The notes: generated by a model from the letters alone, not told the origin. Positions 6,218-14,495 are shown, counted from the stretch's first letter. The stretch: 36,329 nucleotides of DNA from Anaerolineales bacterium (GCA_030018695.1 JASEHI010000021.1:1-36329); one strand, 5' to 3'. A program made the numbers and translations.

Positions 6218-9034
6218 AACCCCATCCAACACTTACATTCTTTAGGCCAATCCCTCTGGCTGGACAATATCCAACGTAGTCAATTGGAGAACGGCGAATT
6301 CGCCGCTATGATCGCGCGCGGGGATATACGCGGCGTGACCTCCAACCCGTCTATCTTCCATAATGCCATCGCCAAATCGCACGATTACGATGCAGCGATC
6401 CTGCCGTTAGCCTGGTCTGGCTGGAATGCCGGGCAAATCTTTTGGCAACTGGCGATTGAGGATATCCGCGCCGCGGCCGACTTGTTCCTGCCGCTCTACA
6501 ACCAGAGCGAGGGCGCGGATGGCTACGTCAGTTTGGAAGTCAGCCCTTACCTGGCGCATGACACCTTGGCGACGCTGGAGCAGGCCAAACACCTGTGGGA
6601 AACGGTCGCCCGCTCGAACCTGATGATCAAGATACCGGCGACCAAAGAGGGCTTGCCGGCCATCCGCCAGGCGATTGCGGCGGGCATCAACGTCAACGTG
6701 ACGCTGATCTTCTCCATCCAGCGTTATCAAGAGGTGATGGAAGCTTACCTGAGCGGCCTTGAAGACTACCTCCTTTACCCCTATCCTACCAGGAGCCCCA
6801 GAGGGGTGCTTCCCCCTACGGGGACTATGCGCGAAGGGGCAGGGGGCGATGCCCTGAGCCTGTCGAAGGGTGAGGTCCCTGCTTCAGTCGCCTCCTTCTT
6901 TATCTCCCGCGTCGACACCAAAGTGGATGGCCTCCTGCCAGAAGGTTCCCCGTTGCGCGGCAAAGTCGCTATCGCCAACAGCAAACTGGCCTACGAGGAA
7001 TTCCTCAAAGTTTTCAGCGCTCCGCGCTTTGCCAAATTGCAAATGGCCGGTTGCCGTCTCCAGCGTCCGCTCTGGGCTTCGACCAGCACCAAGAACCCGG
7101 CCTATCCCGACACGCTTTACGTGGATGAGCTGATCGGCCCGGCCACCGTCAACACCGTCCCGCCGCAAACGCTCGAAGCCTTCCGCGCGCACGGCAAGGC
7201 CGATGTGACGCTCATGCGCGGCCTGGAAGACGCGCACCAGGTCATTGCCGAGCTGGAAGCGGCAGGCATTTCCATGGCGCAGGTGACGCAGGAACTGGAA
7301 GACGAAGGCGTCAAGGCTTTTGCGGATGCTTTTACAGATTTGCTCAAGACGATTGACGATCGGCGACAGGCCGCCGTCACGCAACTTGGACCGTTGCCGG
7401 ATACCGTTAAAGGGCGGGTTGCCCGTCTCGAGGCTGATTCTGTACCCCAGCGCCTGCAGGATGGCGATGCCGCGCTGTGGACGACCGATCCGCAAGGCCA
7501 GGCGGAAATACGCAAGCGCCTGGCTTGGCTGGGACTGCCCGAAACCTCGCCCCCCTTGATCCGTGACCTGCGCGACTTCGCTGACCAGGTCCGCTTGGAC
7601 GGTTTTACCGGCGCCTTGCTGCTCGGCATGGGCGGTTCCTCGCTCGCCCCGGAAGTCCTCTCGCTCGTTTTTCCTGATCTCTGTTCTCTATTCTCTATTC
7701 TCGACTCTACCGACCCTGCCCAAATCCTCGCCGCCGCCCGCGCCTTCCCGCCCGAAAAGACCCTTTATATCCTCTCCAGCAAATCCGGCGATACGGCAGA
7801 GGTCAGGGCGCTGTTCGATTACTTCTGGGAACACTGCGGACAGAATGGCAGACAATTTATCGCCATCACCGATCCAGGAACATCTTTGGTAGCGCTGGCC
7901 AAAGAGCGCGGCTTTCGCGCTACTTTCCTGGCCGATCCCAGCGTCGGCGGACGCTATTCTGCACTGACGCACTTTGGCCTGCTCCCGGCGGCGCTGATGG
8001 GCATTGACCTCGAACGGCTGCTTGAGCGTGCGGACTGGATGGCGCGCCAGTGCGCGGCAAATGTCACCGCGGCGCGCAATCCCGGCCTGGTGCTGGGGGC
8101 TGTCCTCGCTCAAGCTGCGTTGGATGGCCGCGATAAGCTCACCTTCATTGCCGATGAGGGCGTCGCGCCCCTGGGTGCCTGGCTGGAGCAGTTGGTCGCC
8201 GAATCCAGCGGCAAGCAGGGCAAGGGCATCCTGCCGGTGGATGGCGAGCCGCCCGGCGATCCGGCCGGCTACGGCGAGGATCGCTTGTTCGTCTACCTGC
8301 GCTCAAGTGGAGAACGCGATTCTTTCACCGCTCAACTCCGCGCCGCAGGCCATCCAACCCTCGAATTCCTGATCCCTGATCCCTATTCTCTATTCTCTGA
8401 GTTCTATCGCTGGGAATATGCCACTGCCGTCGCCTGTCACATTTTGGGCGTCAATTCCTTTGACCAGCCCGATGTACAGGATAGTAAAAAACGGACAGAG
8501 GATAAGATCGCCGCCTATCGCCAGAACGGGAAACTAGACGAAGGGGAGCCTACCTGGGAGGTGGACGGCGTCCGCGCCTTCTCGCCCGGCGCGTTGACCG
8601 GGGCGGATCTGGCCGAAATCCTGAAGAATTTCCTATCCCAGGCCCGCAAAGGCGATTATGTCGCCATCAATGCCTATCTGCCGCGCAACCCGGATATGGT
8701 CGAAATCTTGCAAGAACTACGCCTCGCCATTCGTAAGCGTACTGGCTGCGCGACGACGGTCGGTTTCGGGCCGCGCTTCCTGCACTCGACCGGTCAATTG
8801 CACAAAGGCGGGCCAGATACGGGCTTATTCCTGCAAATCACGGCTGAACCTGCAGAGGATGTAAAAATCCCCGTTCATGGCATGGCTTTCGGTACTTTGC
8901 AGCGCGCCCAGGCCCTGGGCGACTACGAAGCCCTGGCAGCCCGAAAACGGCGCATCTTGAGGCTGCACTTTACGGGCAACGCGGCGCGTCATTTGGCGCA
9001 ATTGGCCGGGATGCTTGCAGATGAAGAGCCATAA
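6215..9034 (+). CDS. Bifunctional transaldolase / glucose-6-phosphate isomerase
   Basis: A fused enzyme of 939 residues. The N-terminal transaldolase part has V-T-S-N-P-S-I-F and the Schiff-base lysine in L-M-I-K-I-P-A-T-K (Lys139). The C-terminal phosphoglucose isomerase part has G-M-G-G-S-S-L-A-P-E, S-S-K-S-G-D-T-A-E and G-Q-L-H-K-G-G-P-D-T-G. This fusion links the pentose-phosphate pathway to glycolysis and is known in several phyla including Chloroflexota. ATG 6215 is chosen because the family begins near there; an upstream in-frame ATG at 6143 would only translate the repeat array. Three stretches look inserted: residues about 190-224, 488-496 and 719-728, all made of repeats. Catalytic motifs are intact. 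It follows tkt and rpiB on the same strand. Confidence 0.93.
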   Translation: MNPIQHLHSLGQSLWLDNIQRSQLENGEFAAMIARGDIRGVTSNPSIFHNAIAKSHDYDAAILPLAWSGWNAGQIFWQLAIEDIRAAADLFLPLYNQSEGADGYVSLEVSPYLAHDTLATLEQAKHLWETVARSNLMIKIPATKEGLPAIRQAIAAGINVNVTLIFSIQRYQEVMEAYLSGLEDYLLYPYPTRSPRGVLPPTGTMREGAGGDALSLSKGEVPASVASFFISRVDTKVDGLLPEGSPLRGKVAIANSKLAYEEFLKVFSAPRFAKLQMAGCRLQRPLWASTSTKNPAYPDTLYVDELIGPATVNTVPPQTLEAFRAHGKADVTLMRGLEDAHQVIAELEAAGISMAQVTQELEDEGVKAFADAFTDLLKTIDDRRQAAVTQLGPLPDTVKGRVARLEADSVPQRLQDGDAALWTTDPQGQAEIRKRLAWLGLPETSPPLIRDLRDFADQVRLDGFTGALLLGMGGSSLAPEVLSLVFPDLCSLFSILDSTDPAQILAAARAFPPEKTLYILSSKSGDTAEVRALFDYFWEHCGQNGRQFIAITDPGTSLVALAKERGFRATFLADPSVGGRYSALTHFGLLPAALMGIDLERLLERADWMARQCAANVTAARNPGLVLGAVLAQAALDGRDKLTFIADEGVAPLGAWLEQLVAESSGKQGKGILPVDGEPPGDPAGYGEDRLFVYLRSSGERDSFTAQLRAAGHPTLEFLIPDPYSLFSEFYRWEYATAVACHILGVNSFDQPDVQDSKKRTEDKIAAYRQNGKLDEGEPTWEVDGVRAFSPGALTGADLAEILKNFLSQARKGDYVAINAYLPRNPDMVEILQELRLAIRKRTGCATTVGFGPRFLHSTGQLHKGGPDTGLFLQITAEPAEDVKIPVHGMAFGTLQRAQALGDYEALAARKRRILRLHFTGNAARHLAQLAGMLADEEP
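6785..6880 (+). repeat. Repeat-derived insertion in the transaldolase domain
   Basis: A Pro/Gly/Ser-rich stretch breaks the usual spacing before S-V-A-S-F-F-I-S-R of transaldolase. It includes GCCCTGAGCCTGTCGAAGGG at 6851-6870, which recurs at 32673-32692 and, inverted, within 16395-16415. It also contains a small GC-rich hairpin-like part (6797-6828). Confidence 0.8.
7675..7702 (+). repeat. 7-bp (TCTCTAT) array inside the PGI domain
   Basis: Four units TCTCTGT, TCTCTAT, TCTCTAT, TCTCGAC encode part of P-D-L-C-S-L-F-S-I-L-D-S-T-D-P, directly before the conserved D-S-T-D-P strand of the isomerase. The unit length of 7 is not a codon multiple. Confidence 0.75.
8369..8398 (+). repeat. Second 7-bp array (TGATCCC/TATTCTC) inside the PGI domain
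   Basis: Units TGATCCC (twice) then TATTCTC (twice) encode L-I-P-D-P-Y-S-L-F-S, just before F-Y-R-W-E-Y-A-T-A of the isomerase. It shares the TATTCTC unit with 7675-7702. Confidence 0.75.
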
Positions 9035-9893
9035 GTCCTGCCTCTCCCGGCGCGATTTTCTCAAGTTGAGCGGCATTTTCATGCTGTCTGGCATGGCGGC
9101 TGGCGCGGGCGGTTTTGGTTACATGACACGGGTCGAACCGGCCTGGCTGGATGTCACGCAGGTATCCCTCAGGCTGCCGCGCTTGGACAGCGCATTCGCC
9201 GGCTTGCGGCTCGTGCAGATCAGCGACATCCATTTTGGTGGTTGGATAAACGCCGAGCGATTCCAGAAAGTGATCGAGCGCGTTCTTGAACAGCAGCCGG
9301 ACGTGGTTGCCATTACCGGCGACTTCCTGCATGGCTACCGTTGGAGCTCGGATCATCCCCAGCAGTTGGCCGAATTGGCCGAAGCGCTCCGTTCGCTGGT
9401 GAAAGCTTGCCTGACGGTTGGCGTGCTTGGGAATCATGATTGCTGGACCGACGCCAGCGCCGTGCGCGCTATGTTCGCGGATGTTGGCATAGTTGATTTG
9501 AGCAATACCGTCCACACGCTGCGGCGCGGCGGCGATCTGTTTCACCTGGCCGGCGTGGATGACGTTTGGGAGGAACACGACAAGCTGGAGGAGGTTCTCG
9601 CGCAGTTGCCGGAAGATGGCGCGGCCATCCTGCTCGCCCACGAGCCGGATTTTGCCGATGAGAGCGGCGCGACCGGCCGTTTCGACCTGCAAATTTCGGG
9701 GCACTCGCACGGCGGGCAGGTGGCGCTTCCCTTCATCGGCCCCCCTATCACGCCGTATCTCGCCCACAAGTACCCCTCGGGCTTATACCGCGTCGGGGAG
9801 ATGCTGCTGTACACCAATCGCGGCGTTGGGATGGTCGATGTCCCCATCCGTTTCAACTGCCGGCCGGAGATCACAGTTTTTACGTTATCGTAG
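9021..9893 (+). CDS. Tat-exported metallophosphoesterase (YaeI/YkuE-like)
   Basis: A calcineurin-like metallophosphoesterase of about 290 residues. It carries all metal-binding motifs in order: D-I-H-F-G, G-D-F, G-N-H-D, A-H-E-P-D and G-H-S-H-G-G-Q. The N-terminus S-R-R-D-F-L-K plus a hydrophobic Gly/Ala-rich stretch is a twin-arginine signal, so it should act outside the membrane. Related proteins (YaeI, YkuE) act on phospho-lipids or cell-envelope substrates; the substrate here is unknown. The ATG at 9021 is chosen; a TTG at 9015 is the alternative. The start overlaps the end of tal-pgi by 14 nt, pointing to coupled translation, although the functions seem unrelated. Confidence 0.9.
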   Translation: MKSHKSCLSRRDFLKLSGIFMLSGMAAGAGGFGYMTRVEPAWLDVTQVSLRLPRLDSAFAGLRLVQISDIHFGGWINAERFQKVIERVLEQQPDVVAITGDFLHGYRWSSDHPQQLAELAEALRSLVKACLTVGVLGNHDCWTDASAVRAMFADVGIVDLSNTVHTLRRGGDLFHLAGVDDVWEEHDKLEEVLAQLPEDGAAILLAHEPDFADESGATGRFDLQISGHSHGGQVALPFIGPPITPYLAHKYPSGLYRVGEMLLYTNRGVGMVDVPIRFNCRPEITVFTLS

Positions 9894-9942
9894 TACACTT
9901 ACCGATGTGTGATTTACTGTATCATCTCAATAACTTGGGGAG

Positions 9943-10004
9943 TGGGGGTGTGCGGGCGGTCGCGAAGCATACCCGAAGGGTGCGTAGCCACCCGCACACC
10001 CCCA
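9943..10004. repeat. GC-rich hairpin with exact 14-bp stem
   Basis: TGGGGGTGTGCGGG (9943-9956) pairs exactly with 9991-10004 across a 34-nt loop containing GAAGCATACCCGAAGGGTGCG, itself partly self-complementary. It lies 50 nt after the metallophosphoesterase stop. It has no T-run, so it looks like a dispersed palindromic repeat rather than a simple terminator. Confidence 0.65.
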
Positions 10005-10080
10005 ACTCTGGGTGCCTACCACGGCGATTCCCAATGAACCGATTTACTGAGTTTCAGTGCTTAAGAAATTTGCTGTGCTG

Positions 10081-10120
10081 GATTGCCAAATCCCACACGT
10101 TCATGGCAGATTTGCCAATC
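10081..10120. promoter_or_regulatory. Inverted repeat upstream of the small membrane protein gene
   Basis: GATTGCCAAATC (10081-10092) and GATTTGCCAATC (10109-10120) are complementary at 11 of 12 positions, with a 16-nt spacer. They lie 45 nt before the start codon. A regulator-binding site or leader hairpin is possible; no evidence separates these. Confidence 0.4.
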
Positions 10121-10165
10121 CGCCAGAGCGTTTCGTGAACTATTGAATTTGGAAAGGAGGCCAGA

Positions 10166-10543
10166 ATGTCACGCGAAGTCAATCCCAATGATACTTACCT
10201 GTCCCGCTTGCTGAAGTACATCCCCTCAGAGATTGTCATGGTTTTCATTTCCATCGAGGGTGTCTTGCACAGCACGTTTTCCAGCAATCCCAAACGATTG
10301 GAGGATGGCTTGTGGATCCTCTCCGGCGTGCTGTTGGCGCTGACCCCCATCTGGCTATGGCGGGTGATGCGGGTAAAGAACCTGGGCCACCTGTTCCTGT
10401 CCACGCTTTCGCTGGCGGTGTGGATGTTTGCCATGGGGGGGCCATTCACCACCTTCGACTGGTATCATCCCTCCCTGGGGGCGGTCACCCTGCCGCTCTA
10501 CACGCTCTTGGTGCCAATCATTACCGGAGGAAAGTTCAGGTAG
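10166..10543 (+). CDS. Small multi-pass membrane protein of unknown function
   Basis: A 125-residue protein with a strong AAAGGAGG ribosome-binding site. The first 20 residues (D-T-Y-L-S-R-L-L-K-Y-I-P-S-E-I-V) are amphipathic. Hydrophobic segments at about 21-38, 47-64, 74-92 and 101-120 suggest three or four membrane passes. I do not recognise a named family. It has no cotranscribed neighbour: the gene upstream ends 270 nt away and the next gene is convergent, 14 nt downstream. The stop is TAG. Confidence 0.7.
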   Translation: MSREVNPNDTYLSRLLKYIPSEIVMVFISIEGVLHSTFSSNPKRLEDGLWILSGVLLALTPIWLWRVMRVKNLGHLFLSTLSLAVWMFAMGGPFTTFDWYHPSLGAVTLPLYTLLVPIITGGKFR

Positions 10544-10557
10544 GTTATCGAGCAGAT

Positions 10558-11238
10558 TCAATCCCATAAATCCTGGATGTGCTTTCTTCCTGCCTCCATT
10601 GCTGCCTTTTCCAGGAATCGTTTCATATTCGACCATGGTGTCTTGTCCAACATGCGGGGCATCGGAAAGGCTTCTACGTCATCGAAATAGGCCAGCCCGC
10701 GCGCTGCGCTGATGGCAAAGGTGCGTACCCGCGCATATTTTACCGCGGCCACTTGAAACAGCTTCTCCAAAGGAACTTTCTGAAGGATGTAATACAAGTC
10801 CACCATATCCTTGCGCGTCCCGCGGTCAATGATCGCGGCAAGTTTCATTGCCCCTATTTCCTCGATACTGGCAACAAAGACATTGCCTAAGAGCAGAGAG
10901 GGGGTCGCTAAAGGATATAAATCCAGGCGGAAGAAACTGATACCCACTCCGTGCCAGTTTGCCACAAATGTAGAATCTTTGTCGAAGGTAATGGATAAAG
11001 TAGGGTCGTTTAGGGCTTCCCTCAACGTGGCGCGTTCCGCTGGGTTTACTGCATCGGTCTGTTCGCAGAAGAAATCCAGATCAACCGAAAAGCGATGTCC
11101 CAGATGGAGCGCCAGGCCGGTGCCTCCGGCTAGATAAAAGCGCTTCGAAAACGCAAGTTTTTCAACGAGATGGAAAGCCTGCTGGGTTTCGGGTGTCAGG
11201 GCTTCCCAATGAGGTTGCTGGAGTATCAGTGTTTCCAT
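10558..11238 (-). CDS. AbiEii/AbiGii-type nucleotidyltransferase toxin-like protein
   Basis: A 226-residue protein with the nucleotidyltransferase signature A-G-G-T-G-L-A-L-H-L-G-H-R-F-S-V-D-L-D-F-F. This gives the G-G-T/S helix and D-x-D metal ligands of the AbiEii/MNT-like superfamily, which supplies toxins of type IV toxin-antitoxin and abortive-infection systems. A second conserved stretch, I-G-A-M-K-L-A-A-I-I-D-R-G-T-R-K-D-M-V-D-L-Y, is typical of the family. The ATG at 11238 is chosen because it overlaps the end of the upstream gene by 13 nt, indicating coupling; a longer frame upstream overlaps that gene entirely. Its partner is the DUF6922-like protein rather than a standard AbiEi antitoxin. 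Confidence 0.85.
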   Translation of the reverse strand: METLILQQPHWEALTPETQQAFHLVEKLAFSKRFYLAGGTGLALHLGHRFSVDLDFFCEQTDAVNPAERATLREALNDPTLSITFDKDSTFVANWHGVGISFFRLDLYPLATPSLLLGNVFVASIEEIGAMKLAAIIDRGTRKDMVDLYYILQKVPLEKLFQVAAVKYARVRTFAISAARGLAYFDDVEAFPMPRMLDKTPWSNMKRFLEKAAMEAGRKHIQDLWD

Positions 11239-11537
11239 AATTCGCCTTTGGGGGTTGGCAGCGGTGATTTTTGCCATTTGCGCACTCCCATCAGTTTGCG
11301 CCAGTATGAAAATGTGACCGGGCGCAGACTGCGTTCCCCATGCTGCTGCAAGAACAGGCGGATGCGTTTTGCACCGTATGTTTCGAACAGCCAACGCACT
11401 TCCTCCCATGTGCCAAATTCCAGAGCGCGTTGGATGACCAGGGTCGCATCTCGCAGGGTATCCAGTTGGGCAGGGTCGTATTCTTGAAAATAAGGTTTCA
11501 AGCCGGTAGGAAGGAGAAGGGTGATGGTTTTAGTCAT
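11226..11537 (-). CDS. DUF6922-like small protein, probable partner of the AbiEii-like toxin
   Basis: A 103-residue protein. The part Y-F-Q-E-Y-D-P-A-Q-L-D-T-L-R-D-A-T-L-V-I-Q-R-A-L-E-F-G-T-W-E-E-V-R-W-L-F-style helices followed by Y-G-A-K-R-I-R-L-F-L and S-Y-W-R-K-L-M-G resembles DUF6922-type proteins. These commonly precede nucleotidyltransferase toxins and are presumed antitoxins. The start MTKT at 11537 is preferred over an upstream in-frame ATG at 11591, which would overlap the ATPase gene. It lies 26 nt after the ATPase stop and overlaps the toxin gene by 13 nt, so the three form one transcription unit. The antitoxin role is inferred. Confidence 0.7.
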   Translation of the reverse strand: MTKTITLLLPTGLKPYFQEYDPAQLDTLRDATLVIQRALEFGTWEEVRWLFETYGAKRIRLFLQQHGERSLRPVTFSYWRKLMGVRKWQKSPLPTPKGELWKH

Positions 11538-11563
11538 CCATTTTTCTTTCGATAAAGCGCTGT

Positions 11564-12742
11564 TTACAGAAGCGACGGCAGCTCTTGCCAACTCTGTATG
11601 GGTATGCCGGATCTTGTCTGAGTGAGCGTTCCCGCGTAGATGACCAGCGGTTTCAGTTCCTTCTGTTCGTCCGTATAGATGGATCGAAAATAGACAAGGT
11701 TCTTTGTGTAGTCAGCGGATATGGTTTTTCCCGATTTCATTTCTACTGCGTAAATGACCGGACCCGATTCCGCGAGAAGATCAATCTCGTGTCCTGCTTG
11801 GTCTCTCCAAAAGAAGTAGTCAATATTGGATTGCGTATTGGCTTTATGCTTCAGGTACTCTGTCAGCGTGAAATTTTCGAATAATTCCCCGCGCAGGTAA
11901 TGGGAATTCATTTGTTCCACCGATTGAATGCCCAACAGCGAGGAGGCCAGCCCGGTATCGTAAAAATACAACTTGGGCATTTTGACGAGTCGTTTGTTGA
12001 AATTTCGATAATACGGGCGCAGGAGAAAAACAATATAACTCGTTTCCAACAGCGAGAGCCAGGCGCGGGCAGTGTTATGGGTGATCCCGCAATCCCGCGC
12101 CAGCGCAGATAGGTTTAGAATCTGGCCGATCCGTCCCGCGCATAATTTTACGAACACCTGGAACGTTGGCAGTTGGGTAATCTGCATAAGGTCGCGTATG
12201 TCCCGCTCAATGTAGGTTTGAATGTAGTTTGGATACCAGTTCGTTGGAGCAATGGAGCGGTCATAGATGGGAGGGTACATGCCTGTAAACATGTATTCTT
12301 CCGGTTGCTCGAAAGCCAATGATGCGCTGGATAATTCGTTCATGGAGAACGGATAGATCGTGAACAGGGCGATACGCCCGGATAGTGATTGCGAAATATG
12401 CCGGTGAAGTAGAAAGTTTTGCGAGCCGGTGAGGATATAACGTCCCATTTCCCCTTGATCGCCTATCTCTTGAAGGTAGGAAAATAGCTCAGGGACTTTT
12501 TGGATTTCATCGAAGATGCAGCGGTTCGGGTAGGCCGCGAGGAATCCGCGTGGATCTTGTTGAGCATACGTTCTTTGATCGAGGTTTTCGAGGGAAACGT
12601 AGGTGTAATCGGGAAACAACGCTTTCGCCAGCGTCGTCTTTCCCGATTGGCGCGGGCCAACCAGGCCAACGAAGGGATACGTTTGGGTGGCGGAAAGGAT
12701 GTGTTGGGCGATGGCGCGCTGGATTATCATGTATGGAAGCAT
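11564..12742 (-). CDS. AAA ATPase with DUF4143 domain
   Basis: A 392-residue protein of the ATPase/DUF4143 family. The N-terminal AAA_14 domain shows Walker A G-P-R-Q-S-G-K-T-T and a Walker B-like C-I-F-D-E-I-Q-K-V, then L-T-G-S-Q-N-F-L. The middle holds a winged-helix-like part (L-S-A-L-A-R-D-C-G-I-T-H-N-T-A-R-A-W-L). The C-terminal DUF4143 domain has a PD-(D/E)XK-like core with E-I-D-L-L...V-E-M-K-S-G-K, so a nuclease fold is likely. Function in this family is poorly known; links to defence or mobile DNA are suspected. Starts at 12742 or 12730 are both possible, and neither has a clear Shine-Dalgarno. A perfect palindrome lies 9 nt upstream of 12742. Confidence 0.87.
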   Translation of the reverse strand: MLPYMIIQRAIAQHILSATQTYPFVGLVGPRQSGKTTLAKALFPDYTYVSLENLDQRTYAQQDPRGFLAAYPNRCIFDEIQKVPELFSYLQEIGDQGEMGRYILTGSQNFLLHRHISQSLSGRIALFTIYPFSMNELSSASLAFEQPEEYMFTGMYPPIYDRSIAPTNWYPNYIQTYIERDIRDLMQITQLPTFQVFVKLCAGRIGQILNLSALARDCGITHNTARAWLSLLETSYIVFLLRPYYRNFNKRLVKMPKLYFYDTGLASSLLGIQSVEQMNSHYLRGELFENFTLTEYLKHKANTQSNIDYFFWRDQAGHEIDLLAESGPVIYAVEMKSGKTISADYTKNLVYFRSIYTDEQKELKPLVIYAGTLTQTRSGIPIQSWQELPSLL

Positions 12743-12750
12743 ACCAAATT

Positions 12751-12787
12751 CCTGACAAATTGTCAATGCCATTGACAATTTGTCAGG
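12751..12787. promoter_or_regulatory. Perfect 37-bp palindrome, candidate operator of the ATPase/AbiEii-like operon
   Basis: Arm CCTGACAAATTGTCAATG (12751-12768) and its exact reverse complement (12770-12787) flank a single base. Each arm holds its own dyad, TGACAA-N-TTGTCA, so the element is two adjacent 13-bp operator-like sites. It sits just upstream of the ATPase start on the minus strand, and 27 nt beyond the GH36 stop. Autoregulation by a protein of the operon is a reasonable inference. Confidence 0.75.
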
Positions 12788-12814
12788 ATATATGAGCTGA
12801 AATACTGGGAGCAA

Positions 12815-14434
12815 TTATCCGGCAATATCTTGCAACGAGCGCGCCAGCATCCAGCGGGAAAACCGGTCAAATGCCTTGATCACACGCGGCCGATTCGCCA
12901 GCCAGCACAGCAGCGCGCTGTGGATTTTCTCCAGCGCATCGAGCGGCTGCGGCAGCGGCATGGCGGGAGTGAAGTCCACGCGCCGGCCGCCGATCTCGAA
13001 GGTGTAGCGGCCAGTCTGCTGGATGGGCGGCTCGGCTTTCAGAAAACCTGCCAGCGCGGCGCGCTCGGCGGGGGTCAGCCAGGCGGGCAGGTCGGAAGTG
13101 GCCTTGAAGCCGGTGATGGCTGCCAAATCTTGGAGCAGTTGCATTTGTTCGGGGGATAGTTTATTCTGCCGCGTGCGGAAGTAGACCACGTCTGGGTCGG
13201 CGTGGACGAGCGGCATGAGCCACAGACGATGGAGCGTGGTGCGCAGGGCGTTGCGCACGCCTGGCGCGGCCAGGTTGTTCAGCAGGCGGCTGTCGCGGTT
13301 GCTGTCCCAATAAGCGGCCACATCCGGGCCAATGCGCATCCCGTCGCACAGGCCCAAGGAGGGGAGGATCGGCGCGCCGCAGGTCAGGAAGTAAGCCTCA
13401 CCCATGACTTCACGCATGACTTTCAACCCGTGACGGTAGGCTGCTTCGCGTGGCATGTCTTTATGGCGTTTCCCGGGCAGGGCGCCGGCGTAGAGGAAAT
13501 CCAATTTGAGATAATCATAGCCCCAGGCGCGGACTTTCTTCATCAATGCAGCCAACCAGTCGAGGGCGGCAGGATGGGTGGTATCCAGGGCATAGAGCGG
13601 TTCATTCCAGTTGAAGCCCGCGCTGACCAGTCCGCCTTTCTCGTCGTGCAGCAGCCAGTCGGGGTGTTGGCGGAATATGCTCGAAGAGGGGACGACGAGC
13701 AGAGGCGCCAGCCACAGGCCCGGGGTCCGGCCGGTGGCGTGGATGCGCGCGGCGAGGTACTCCATCCCGGAGGGGAACTTCTCATTGGCCTCCCAGTCCC
13801 CAATTGCTTTCTGCCAGCCATCGTCAATCTGGAAAACGTCGAAGGGCAGATCACCCAGATCGTTCAAGACGTGGAGCAATTGTTCCTCGCGGATGTTGGT
13901 GTACAGGCTGTACCACGAGCACCAGACGCGGAGTTGTTTTGCGGCGCCCTTTTCGCCGAGACGTTCACCGAGCAGGGTGGCGTATTGGGCGAAAACGATT
14001 TGCTCCGCGCCGTTGGCGAGGAACCAATCGTAGGACGAAATTGAATTTCGTCCAACCTCGTACCATCCAGCAAGACTCTGCCCCTCGAGCCGCACGCGGC
14101 TTTCGAGGCCGAGCGCGCCGAGCAGGATAACGTTGCCATCCGGGGCTTCGACCGCGCCCAGCCACGCGCCATTGGGCTTTTCTTCGAGCGCATACATGGG
14201 ATCCATTTGCTGGGGGTGCAGGATGGCCGGATGCAGCGATGCGAGGGGCCGATCCGCCTCGATCCAGCCGGTCGGACTCCAGGATTGCCAGCCGTGGCGG
14301 TAGTAGCGCTTGGGCTGGAAGGGAAGCTGGAGGCTCACGTTTGCGCCGGAGAGGATCATTCCACCACTGACCGGGCGGGCTTTATCGGCGGTGAGGGAGA
14401 ACTGCATATCGCCAATTTGAAGGGACATGTTCAT
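12815..14434 (-). CDS. Alpha-galactosidase-like glycoside hydrolase, family GH36
   Basis: A 539-residue cytoplasmic enzyme with the GH36 (melibiase) core. It has R-V-W-C-S-W-Y-S-L-Y, F-Q-I-D-D-G-W-Q, the catalytic nucleophile in Y-L-K-L-D-F-L-Y-A-G (Asp312) and the acid/base in R-I-G-P-D-V-A-A-Y-W-D (Asp371). It would release terminal alpha-galactosyl residues from oligosaccharides. At 539 residues it is shorter than classic GH36 enzymes of about 720 and is like compact members of the family. No signal peptide is seen. The start at 14434 is chosen for AAGGA about 9 nt upstream. A 21-bp palindromic repeat encodes the V-G-R-N-S-I-S-S-Y loop. No sugar transporter or regulator is adjacent. Confidence 0.9.
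   Translation of the reverse strand: MNMSLQIGDMQFSLTADKARPVSGGMILSGANVSLQLPFQPKRYYRHGWQSWSPTGWIEADRPLASLHPAILHPQQMDPMYALEEKPNGAWLGAVEAPDGNVILLGALGLESRVRLEGQSLAGWYEVGRNSISSYDWFLANGAEQIVFAQYATLLGERLGEKGAAKQLRVWCSWYSLYTNIREEQLLHVLNDLGDLPFDVFQIDDGWQKAIGDWEANEKFPSGMEYLAARIHATGRTPGLWLAPLLVVPSSSIFRQHPDWLLHDEKGGLVSAGFNWNEPLYALDTTHPAALDWLAALMKKVRAWGYDYLKLDFLYAGALPGKRHKDMPREAAYRHGLKVMREVMGEAYFLTCGAPILPSLGLCDGMRIGPDVAAYWDSNRDSRLLNNLAAPGVRNALRTTLHRLWLMPLVHADPDVVYFRTRQNKLSPEQMQLLQDLAAITGFKATSDLPAWLTPAERAALAGFLKAEPPIQQTGRYTFEIGGRRVDFTPAMPLPQPLDALEKIHSALLCWLANRPRVIKAFDRFSRWMLARSLQDIAG
14033..14053. repeat. 21-bp palindrome embedded in the GH36 gene
   Basis: GGACGAAATT (14033-14042) and its exact reverse complement (14044-14053) flank one base. 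It is preceded by GTA, as in the related palindrome at 14683-14708 in the ileS leader. In the gene it encodes G-R-N-S-I-S-S. Confidence 0.75.
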
Positions 14435-14495
14435 AGAGGTCATCCTTGGGAGTGATGTGAATAGGCTCAATTATGCCCTACTTTGAAAAATCGTG

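Noticed and set aside
13202-14044. A 280-codon plus-strand frame
   Set aside because: It lies antisense to the GH36 catalytic domain, which has both catalytic aspartates.
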